This document shows, in pieces, positions 55,314-64,000 of a DNA stretch of 64,000 nt. The stretch's first letter is position 1. Each line of letters begins with the position of its first letter. The position numbers and the translations under genes are program-made. Source of the DNA: Daedaleopsis sinensis (lineage: Eukaryota > Basidiomycota > Agaricomycetes > Polyporales > Polyporaceae); the NCBI GenBank assembly GCA_033807695.1, contig CM066306.1:744001-808000 (forward strand), given 5' to 3'. The notes beneath the pieces were generated by a model, which worked only from the letters and a program-made list of their open reading frames with translations, did no database searches and was not told the DNA's origin.

Positions 55314-57870
55314 CGTCCTTCTGTCGTGGTCAGTATATCACTTACGACTTCACTCCCGTCGAGCACATCTCATGCCGCGCCAAGGCCTCCCATGCCGAGG
55401 CGCCGATCGGGTGCCGTGTTATGGAAGAAGAGAAGTGAGGGGACTTTGAGTTTGTTTCGAAGTCGGTCTATGCATTATCCGAATTGTACGTAAGATATTC
55501 TCGTCGCGGGCTCGGAAAGTACTATGAATGAAATGGATGCTTGCGTTGGGCTGACCCAGGCTGACCCGTAGCGCGGGTGTTTTCACAGGTTTTGAGTTAT
55601 CAGTCATCGTCGGCTGTAGAAGCCCCGGATAGAACGGCGGGGCAGTCTTAACCAGGACGAACGGCGTCTTCAATCTCGACGACCGACGATATTCGTAAGA
55701 TCTTACATGCACATCCCTGAGCTCTGATCAAGACTACCTGTCCTTCGGTCACAGATAACGGCTCGTCCCGGTATTCGTAGAGCTGCGGCACGCGGTACAC
55801 CCGACGGCGTCGCCCAATACGTTTGACAGTAACCTAAGTTACCTTGTCGTGCCCTATTGGACCGCATGGGCACCTGATTATCATGAAGATACCGCGGACG
55901 TCTCGGTTGCAGTATATGCGACTCGCAGCTGACAATTAGAAAAGTTGAGAAGCCATCTGTCTGATGCTCGTGTGCCATCTTATCCGCCACAGGACAGTAC
56001 CCAGCGAGCGTGTCCACTCTTCCGTTGGCGGCCACTTTTCGTGAATGCGCATGTTTCGTGTCTTAGTCACTTCCGAATTCCTGCTATGCAAACCGAAGGT
56101 ACCTCCGTGAGTATGCTATCTCTCAGTGTCGACGTTGCTGCACTCACTGTGACTCAGCTCCCTCCGTTGAATACGGTGTTTCCCAGATGTTGCATGGTCT
56201 TCCGTCGGCGAGAACGAACCTGCTACAACTGTCTCGGAGCAGGGGTTCTAGTAGGTCCCCGCTTACATGTATCAAGAGCGACATTGACCCGTGGTTATGC
56301 GTCTGTAGTGCTTCGGTGTCCTCGACCGCGACTGTTCTCGGTGCGACATGTATAGGATACGCTGCGACTTCGGACCGGCACGCGAAGAGGATCAGTATGT
56401 GGAACGTAACCATAGACGCATTCCTTTCGTCTCTCCGACTTCCGCGTTCACGTATCCTTCTGCGTACCAGGTGTCGATCACACCGGCGCAGTCTCTATCA
56501 GGAACGTTCCGCGATGCCGAATCGTCAGCCACGTCCCTGCCTCCGCTGTCCCGCAACGTACTTGTGGGCACTAGTACCGACGCCGATGCCGTCGACGCTC
56601 ATGCCCCAGTGCACGGGCGAGCGCGGTCTAGTTACGGAGAACGTTTCTCCGCTGTGGATAGCCAGGTGTATACGCCTGGACAGATACTCGGTCGGAGTAG
56701 TGACGTCTGGGACGTCCGTGCTGACTCCCCGGGTCCTTTCACATATCACCCCTTACGATCATCCCTATCGAGCAATATCCGTGTCTCACTCGGAGACGTT
56801 CGAGCTGTACGTGTGGTCGTGATTCAAATTGATATTGAACATCTAGTAATGCATTCGTAGGCATCCAGGCAACGTAGACGTGCCCGCCACGACAATGATT
56901 CATCGACTACCCATGAACCACTGCCTACCCCGGCTTCTCTTCTCTCTGGACCTGCGGTGCGACCGCCACTCGAGCTACGAATTGTGCAGTATGTCCCTCG
57001 GGCCGCGAATGTGGAAGACCAAAGACCCCTTGGACGTATCGCGCACTCCCCACCGGAGTCCGGTTCCAGCTTCTCTTGAGTAGCCCCTCGATGCCCACGT
57101 AAATGATACAATTGCCGACTCCGGTCTCCAGGCATGTCCTCATGTACTCCGCCGTACTGTTACAGCGGGTGTGCGGCTCTTGCTGTTGTGCATGTAAAGG
57201 AGTTACGTCTCATAGGCGTGACGACCCCTGCTTGTAGCTCGAGTAACTCTAGTCTTGACAAACCCTTGCTTCAGTAAATCCCCCGTCTGAGCCGTGTACC
57301 GCTCGTAGCCTGGAAACCCATAATTTAGTAAGCCACTACTCAAGCGAGATGGCATCCCTCGCAGATGAAGAAGAGGGTTGGCCGCAACCCTACATACATA
57401 GAATACAAGGCATGCGCGTTTGTAGCTAGTTGTAACTCCAGCGAGTGCTATAAATAACGAGGCGCTGTAGCGGGATATTGGCGCCTGCGACGTTAGCCCG
57501 GTACACTCGCCACGGAATACTTATCCTACATCGAAGCGTAACGATATCGTGCTCTACTCGCCACCTCGACAACCTGTGAGTATATAAGAGCACTACCGCA
57601 GTCGGCGTGCATCACTGAGTACAGGATGAAACGTGATACTAGCTACCCAAAAAGAAGAGGGACTCAGCATATATCTCCGGACGATCACGATACAGTACAC
57701 GTATTCAGCATTCAGCATAGAGCAGCCATACCGGAACTACTAGACATAGTGGAGTTAGTGCTTTGCATACCTCAACGCAAACCGGACCTTCAACCTTTCT
57801 TCGAGTTTAAAGCCTAGTGAGTTGTTAGCGACCGGTCGCACGACCTGCAACTCCGCACTACAGCGTATGC
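55314..57870. other. Unresolved stretch; possible unrecognised coding segments on +
   Basis: A + frame at 56348-56860 (170 codons; SAFTYPSAYQVSITPAQSLS, TDADAVDAHAPVHGRARSSY) and a later one ending near 57080 (PAVRPPLELRIVQYVP) have the look of Ser/Pro-rich fungal protein, possibly exons of one gene. I recognise no domain and cannot fix a start. 57626-57817 has another small frame. TATA-like GTATATAAGAGC lies at about 57581-57592. The rest shows nothing. Confidence 0.25.
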
Positions 57871-59919
57871 TCACCGTCGACCTTTGACTCTCCGCACAGA
57901 TGGAGGAGAAGCATCGGCCCTACGCTTCATCAACCCAACCCCTCTATCCTCAAGCACAGCGGCATGAACGACGTCTGTGTCACCGACATCGCCATCTCCC
58001 GTGCCAGAGTTGCCAGACCGTACAGACTCGGCCGTCACAGAAGAGACGTCAGAGTCTGTCGATCCAGAACGTGCACCGTGCGAATCGCCTGACTCCACCG
58101 CCTCTGTGTCGACCAACGTAATGGCGTCCTGCGTCTCTGTGTCCGGAACGCTCTCGTCCAACTCCATCTCGTCCTCCGCGACCTCGGCGACACCGAACGC
58201 ATCTTCAGTGCCTTGGACTAGAGCATTGGCGTCCATACTCCCGGCAACGGCGGTCATCGTGACATCGTCACCAAGGGCGATCGATCCATTGTGCCTCGAC
58301 CGTGACCCGTCCCGGGCCGCAGCCGCATCGGTATTCATCGCTATGCTCGCTAGCACCCCTGGGCCTCCCTCATCTGACAACCAGTGAGCAGAAGATTTCA
58401 TCTAGGCCAGCCGATCACCTACTCACCGTCGACCACCTCTCCCTCCGCTAGCGCCGCTCGGTCCGGTTCATCTAGGACGACGAGGTCACCAGCGTCGTGC
58501 CTGTCTCCCGCGGCACGCGCCGATCCGACGCGTACGACATCCAACAAGGTATACACGGGGTACCAGTCGTGCTTCCCCAGTATGTACGAGAGGGTGAACG
58601 TGATGGCGACAGCATCGCCGTAAACAAGGTCGGGAGGGTTGGCATCCCCGATCTTCTTCAGTCGTCCATCTTCAAGCGATAGGACATTAGGCCTCGCGGG
58701 ATTAGCCTTCCACGTTCTGGACCGGCGATCCGCCACCTTCACCCACTCGTGCAAGTATTCCGGGGGGGGGACTCTCCGCTCTCCCTCGCGCATCTTCAAA
58801 AACATCGGTGATCGTATCCAGAATCGCTGCATATTGTGCCCGCCGTTGCCGGACTGCCATGCTCGTCGTTCCTTCGGATCCACGTCATTGAAACCCGGCA
58901 CAGTCTCCATGTAGGAATCGATGTCCTGCGCTACCGTCAGTACTGCCACAACTGCTATATCTGACACGCACCATTTGAGCACTGTACAAACCCGGATCCC
59001 CGGTTGTGTCAAAGGAGTATGAGTAGTTGCAGCGGAAACTCGCAAATCGCTCCCTAGAGGCACGATGAATGTTACCGGTCGCACGTAGCATATAATGCAC
59101 TTACGCCCTATCGCCTACAGGATCAGGTTCGGAGTCCCCCTCGTGCTTCAAAACCAGGTTGCCTGTCTCCCACGGATCTGAACTGGCGAACACCGCGGCA
59201 TAACTGAACGTCGCCGGAGTGTTGGTGCCGGTTCTGCACAACTGTGAGCCGGTGAGCTACTTCTCGAATGGCATTACAGAGGCGACGTGCTCACGTACCG
59301 TCCACTCTGCCGGACTGACTTTCTTCGCCTCAAACATCTGGGTAGGTTTTCCAATGGACCTGCATGCCGCACTCAACGAAATATCGTCTGTGCGGAAGCG
59401 GCGGGTCTTCCAGATGTTGACCAATTCGCGCATGTTGCCAGACATGATGAAGAACCGCTGGATAGTTGCGACGCATGCCGAGATCTGTTGCCACCACCCA
59501 CTACCCTTCTTTTATATGGGTGAGCGGATCCACACATAAGCACCGAACCATTTTTCGGTGTATGTACCCTGTAGGGTGACTATACACACCAATTCCGTGA
59601 TCTTCAATGGGGAGGTTATGTTCACAACTCTGCAGCCCTGTGCAGTCGAACCATCGGCGGCGATTTCCCGCGATCCGGACGCGCAGCAATTAAGACTGAC
59701 TTCCATGATTAGCTCTTTGCATTTGCCACCAGACACACTGGCGAGTTCAAAGTCTACCTTTCGTCGCTTCTTCAGCCACCTGACATATCAGAAGAGCAGG
59801 ATCAGGTGCTCGTCGATGCGTGTACCGCGAACCTCGGACTATGACTCACTGCGTCTAGAACGTCCCGGTATTATGCACTGACACCTGACGCTAGGATCGT
59901 CCGTCTCCGTCACCTCCAT
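57871..59919 (-). CDS. Unrecognised multi-exon protein with acidic C-terminus
   Basis: The exon structure can be read clearly, though the family cannot. Exon 1 (59919-59885) gives MEVTETDDPSV. A phase-2 join to 59779 continues RWLKKRRKVDFELASVSGGK, CKELIMEVSLNCCASGSREI and VVNITSPLKITELVCIVTLQ. After an intron come RFFIMSGNMRELVNIWKTRR and MFEAKKVSPAEWT. Later exons have FRCNYSYSFDTTGDPGLYSA, DIDSYMETVPGFNDVDPKER, FWIRSPMFLKMREGERRVPP and NPPDLVYGDAVAITFTLSYI. The C-terminus is Ser/Asp/Glu-rich with SPPSVRRVKGRR at the end, a possible nuclear signal. I do not recognise a domain or active site. Several GT-AG introns that keep frame argue that it is a real gene. Start and some inner junctions are uncertain. 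Confidence 0.55.
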
Positions 59920-60243
59920 TTCAGAATCCTCGGATTATGAAAAGCTGATAAGCATGCTCAGCGATACGTTCGTCCCGACCTCGTTCCCCTTGCCTTTCAC
60001 CAAGATGACCACCATAGGAGGACCTCGCGTAGGTCGTCTTCCCGCCACAGTCTGTCTGTCTTTCTGTGCTGATGTGCTACAGCGGCCTGTCACGCTGCGC
60101 GCGCAGTTATATCATTCAAGACCGGCCGCGCTCGCAAGCTGGAACGATGCGGTGCAGACCATGTACCAACGGGTAGTACCCCTCATACTCTCATGCTGCA
60201 GTATAATCGTATACTCACCAGCTCCCTTATCTTCAACTGTCAG
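59920..60243. other. Spacer with possible 5' exon of the downstream + gene
   Basis: A + frame from 59954 (MLSDTFVPTSFPLPFTKM, later AALASWNDAVQTMYQRV) could be a 5' exon joined to the exon at 60244 through an acceptor ending TGTCAG at 60243. I cannot confirm the donor. Confidence 0.3.
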
Positions 60244-60648
60244 GGTCGGTGTGCTCGTGTAGTCAAAGCCGTAATCTACGCCATCGGCTGTGATCGCTCT
60301 CGCACTATCTTGTTACCTCTTCCAGACGACCTGGATCGCGACGAACCCGATGACTGGCTGGGACACGTCGACATTTCACGGTGGTTCCCCAATGGCGTGC
60401 GCACCGAACATTTCTCCACCGTCCCTGCATCCGACTTCAGACTTCGTAACGAGTACACCATCCTCGTCTCCCGTTCACCTGATAGTGCACCGATCAATAC
60501 TGCGCTATTCTCATCAGTTGGTGCCCTGGCGCGAGGAAATATCCTTGTCGTCAGACATGCTATCCGTCGGAGGGGCTGGCTGACGAGCGTATTGCCCTCC
60601 GAACGCAGATTCGTGGATCTCGTTGTGCATCGGTTCGTGTTTCACTGA
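60244..60648 (+). CDS. Uncharacterised fungal protein, C-terminal exon
   Basis: Exon after a TGTCAG acceptor; the stop is at 60648. It reads DDLDRDEPDDWLGHVDISRW, FRLRNEYTILVSRS, FSSVGALARGNILVVRHAIR and SERRFVDLVVHRFVFH. The pattern GN.LVV.R followed by a basic/Glu segment and a VDLVV.R.V helix recalls the C-terminal part of many basidiomycete proteins of unknown function. The 5' part is unresolved, so this is partial. No catalytic motif is seen. Confidence 0.45.
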   Translation, partial: GRCARVVKAVIYAIGCDRSRTILLPLPDDLDRDEPDDWLGHVDISRWFPNGVRTEHFSTVPASDFRLRNEYTILVSRSPDSAPINTALFSSVGALARGNILVVRHAIRRRGWLTSVLPSERRFVDLVVHRFVFH

Positions 60649-61824
60649 ACTGTCCTTCTACGAGCGCGCTGATTTGTTATCAGTCGATACCGCCTCTTCC
60701 GGTTGACTCCTGTGCACAATTTCCCGTGATGTTGTTACGTTATCGATCGCATCTGCATCTATGTGTACCTCATCGAATAAAAAATCACACTGGACTCGTG
60801 TACTCACAGCGTATGAGCGCTCCGCGACTCACTTCGACCGGTACGTATAAGCCCGACTGCACCTAGTTCTCTCGTGGCTGCTTGTTACTCGTGTACCGCC
60901 ATCTCCCGGACACACACGGACCCACAATAATGCAGTACCGATAAGAAGAGGTCCGAAGTCCTGGATTCCCAGGAACACGGCGAACGAAGGCCGGTTCCTG
61001 CCAGGAATACCCTGTAGGAAGTCTACAGGTGGAATAAATGCTACGGTAAATTGACTTTGCGCCGTCTGCCGACGCCGCAATCACACTGACACCTACCGCT
61101 CAAACGTCTTCTACAAGCCCCGTCCCGCATCGGTAACCTACACACCTGACCACTCACTATCTTCACTTCGCCGCCACTATTCTCTCTCCCCGCACCCCGC
61201 CCGACTTCGCACCCTTTAACTGTCCTCCGCGCTCCGTGCACCGGCTGACAGTACGTCTCCGCTAACATTCTTTGCGTCGCGGTACTCACCGACCGCCAAG
61301 ACTTCCATGTCGAGGTGACCTAGATCGATCTGCCCGTCTCCGCACCGGACTCCCGGTACAATACGGTGTCCCGTCTCCGCTTCCTTGGAACCGGCCTTCT
61401 CGACGTGAAGTTTACAGCCCGAGCACCTGAGACCAACGACCGCGCCCCATGACGTCTGCTCAGTTTCACCTGCTTTGTCCAAGTGCTCTACTTCTACGGC
61501 GGCTTCCTGGGCGAGAGCTTGCGCATGTCACCAGGCCTTACTGACGCCAGGGGAAGCAGGGACTTCGTCTCAACCTTAATGGACACCCATGACCTATGAC
61601 GATCACCCCCGTCAAGCTCTATGAATACTACAGGTGTCGGCGCCCGTCACAGGCCATTCCACTACAGAACGGCCTATCCGGCACATCCACCGATGGTGTG
61701 TTACACATTACGAGGTTAGTCGACCATACCATCCACAACGACGCGTGCATAAAAGCAGCAGACCATCTCACTCGGGCTCCGTGAAGTCCATTCCACCTTA
61801 ACTCTCCCGTCTCTCATCCACGCC
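60649..61824. other. Spacer before R1; possible minus-strand exon
   Basis: A minus-strand exon-like frame at about 61482-61290 (DKAGETEQTSWGAVVGLRCS, GCKLHVEKAGSKEAETGHRI) ends at a GTGAGT donor, and another at about 61020-60880 (GIPGRNRPSFAVFLGIQDFG) may follow. They may belong to an unrecognised gene; support is too thin to define it. The R1 promoter should be in the last part. Confidence 0.3.
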
Positions 61825-64000
61825 ATGGAAGACCAGGACACGCTCCCTTCCGTTATGAAGCGAAGTCAGTACTGTACTATATTCTGTGCATCTCAACTAG
61901 CTGATGACTATGTTCCCAGGCAGGTGTGCATCGTCCATTGCGTGGTGGTATGACAGCTCACCTTTACAGATCACTGCAACCATTTCGAGGGACCAAGGTA
62001 AGTGCCGCAACATATGTGTACGGTAAATGTAGAACGACCTGACGATTCCGCCGTAGCTCTTGCATACTATGAAACGAGTGCGTCGTATCGGCGGTTCTGG
62101 CAGTGCTCGGATCTGAAGACGTCCTTTGTGTAGCTTTCTTGGGATTTGGACACAGACGCGCTGGACTTACACGGGTAACACATCTTATCCCGGGATTGCA
62201 AGGGGGAGTGATGCTGACTCCCCCCTGTCCTGCAGCATCGTTGAGAGCCTGCGCTCGTCCGTCGCCACGCAGATCTCCTCGCACGAGCTACAGGTATTAC
62301 GGACCCTTCCTGCACGTGCCAGGGTCAGCAATCTAACGCTTACACATCAGAACTTTGTCGCATCCACCCTCGCCTCGTTCAGCGGCCGTCACCCCGATTA
62401 CGGCCGGTTAGCTGCGCGCATGCTCATTGCTAACATACACAAGACCGTCCCAAAGTCTTTTACCGATTGGGTATTCTCCATGGGTAGATTGGTCTACTGC
62501 CGTGCTCCCCGTCTTTAGCTGACGACGTTGCACATAGCGCCGCAGTTTGATCTGCATCCAGATCTCCTTCAAGTGGCCGCGATTCATGGACCCGACCTGG
62601 ATAACGCTCTCGTTCACCACCGCGACTTCGACTTGGAGCTGTAAGTAACAGCGTCGCTGCTGCGATACCGTACTAACCGACACCCAGCGGAAGCGTGAAA
62701 ACGCTCATGCGGTGCTATCTGAAACGGGTCGACGCCCACGTCCGTGACCGCCCTCAGTTCCTCTACATGAGGGTCGCCATCACGACTCACCAGAGCGACC
62801 TGCCTGCCATTCTGAAGACCTACGATGCTCTGTCGCGACAGCTCTACACCAACGCCACTCCCGTGTTGTACAACGCGGGCACGTCGAAGCGCAACTTCGC
62901 ATCGTGCTTTCTTTATCAGCCGGACACCTCGTCGCTCAAGTCGTTGCTGACGAGTCCCTTGTCGCTTGATGCACTCTGGATGGCCGAGGGCGGTGTCGGC
63001 ATGTCCTTGGGAGCGGTACCGGGTGAAAGGCCAGTCCCATCTCGAATGCGGCATGTAGTCTATCCGGACGGCTAATGTCCGCTACAGCCTTCTCCCAGAG
63101 CCGAACCCGGGTGTAATGGCTCTCATGCGTATCTACGACAGCCACGCCAACGTCGTCGCTAACAGCGGAGCTAGGCGTCCCTCTGCCGCTACCGTGTATC
63201 TCCCAATTTGGCACCAAGATGTCCGTCAATTCATACAGTGTCGCACTACCCGAGCCGGGTCACTGGGTCGAATTTCGCACCTGTTCCCCGCACTGTGGAT
63301 CCCCGATCTGTAGTGCGTCATTCCTCCGATACTGTACTATGCGCCATCTAACGGTTCGAATCTTTGTAGCATGCGGAGGCTCGAAGCGCACCTGCTCTGG
63401 TCTCTATTCGACCCGTCCGACGCCCCCGCTCTTCTCTCCTTGTATGGGGAGGACTTTACCCAGCAGTACGAAGCTTACGAGAAGGGCGACGTTCCCCGCC
63501 GTGTAATCTCCGCTATTGCGCTATTCAAGCTTATCTGCGATGCACAACGGGAATCCGGGACTCCGTTCCTGATCTACCAAGATGCGGTCAACTGTGAGTC
63601 GTGCCTGTGGTTGTACCGATACCGCGTGCGCTGACTCTACTGTAGATAAAAACAATCAGAAGCACCTCGGCGTGATCCGCTCCAGTAACCTGTGCACTGA
63701 AATCACGCAATTCTCGTCGCCTCAAGAGACGGCGGTGTGCACGCTCGCTTCCATCGCACTACCACGCTTCGTGCGACCGGACCTCACGTTCGATTTTGAT
63801 AGTCTTCACGAGCTCACGAAGCTCGTCGTCCGGAACACCGATGCCTTGCTCGACCGGGCCGTATACCCAACCGCGGAGACGACCCATTCGGTGAAACGTT
63901 CGCGTGCTCTGGGTATCGGGGTTCAGGGGTTCGCGGATTCCCTACACGCCCTCGCCTACGTATATGGCTGCGACGGCGCCCAGCGCTTCAACATCGAGGT
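61825..64000 (+). CDS. Ribonucleotide reductase large subunit (R1), partial at window end
   Basis: R1 reduces ribonucleotides with an active-site thiyl radical. The gene begins near 61825 (MEDQDTLPSVMKR) and runs off the window. The N-terminal ATP-cone region is diverged and its splicing unclear, but LSWDLDTDALDLH, SIVESLRSSVATQISSHELQ and NFVASTLASFSGRHPDYGRL with AARMLIANIHKT follow the usual order. Later exons give TLMRCYLKRVDAHVRDRPQF, TNATPVLYNAGTSKRNFASC (redox Cys, codon 62905-62907), PSAATVYLPIWHQDVRQFIQ and FPALWIPDL. Next come LFKLICDAQRESGTPFLIYQ, SSNLCTEI (thiyl Cys, codon 63693-63695, with flanking Asn and Glu) and TAVCTLASIALPRFV (second redox Cys). LGIGVQGFADSLHALAY precedes the edge. 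Catalytic residues are intact. Loop 1 of the specificity site, normally between GG.G and GLVPML, seems missing, and loop 2 is altered (VANSGARRPSAATVY). It is probably the partner of the R2 at 45334. Confidence 0.9.

Noticed and set aside
45334..64000. Integrated large DNA virus as source of RNR, kinase and helicase genes
   Set aside because: The helicase is a typical Helitron RepHel, the kinase and RNR genes have many spliceosomal introns, and no capsid, polymerase or packaging gene is seen. Viral ancestry of the RNR pair cannot be excluded but is not supported here.

Overview
The window reads as nuclear DNA of a filamentous fungus, most likely a wood-decaying agaricomycete (Polyporales is my best guess). 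Genes are split by many short GT-AG introns of about 47-65 bp. The gene set includes a CBM1-tethered CE1 esterase, a velvet factor, a microsomal P450, DCC1 and a NIPA-type magnesium transporter. There are no bacterial operons or ribosome-binding sites, and I found no convincing RNA gene.

Region 1 (about 0.5-15.6 kb) is ordinary, dense, conserved fungal sequence: CE1-CBM1 esterase (-), velvet factor (-), NIPA transporter (-), DUF262 protein (+), DCC1 (-) and cytochrome P450 (-). The NIPA and DUF262 genes are divergent over a 325-bp spacer.

Region 2 (about 15.6-34.5 kb) is gene-poor and looks heterochromatic or subtelomeric. It holds a 200-bp MITE with about 57-bp terminal inverted repeats, two paralogous genes of unknown function flanking a fungal membrane-protein gene, a 3.4-kb satellite array (173-bp and about 142-bp monomers arranged in higher-order units), and long stretches without genes. 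The + strand is visibly rich in G and T over much of it.

Region 3 (about 34.5-64 kb) is an accessory region with an unusual gene set. Four diverged paralogs combine an F-box-like N-terminus with a nucleotidyltransferase-like core; only one keeps the acidic DxD-type motif. An uninterrupted 1,953-aa Helitron Rep-helicase ORF lies next to a complete, intron-containing ribonucleotide reductase small subunit (R2). An R2-compatible large subunit (R1) starts about 15 kb further on and runs off the window. A SRPK/CLK-like kinase, an acyltransferase pseudogene and unrecognised multi-exon genes lie between them.

The R2 keeps every iron ligand and the radical tyrosine but ends without the acidic C-terminal tail that normally docks R2 onto R1. 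The R1 keeps its catalytic cysteines but appears to have lost specificity loop 1. This linked, divergent RNR pair set among pseudo-nucleotidyltransferase/F-box paralogs is the most interesting content. Whether the genes work together is inference from linkage only. Exon boundaries were read by eye from splice signals and conserved protein segments; none was tested against RNA.
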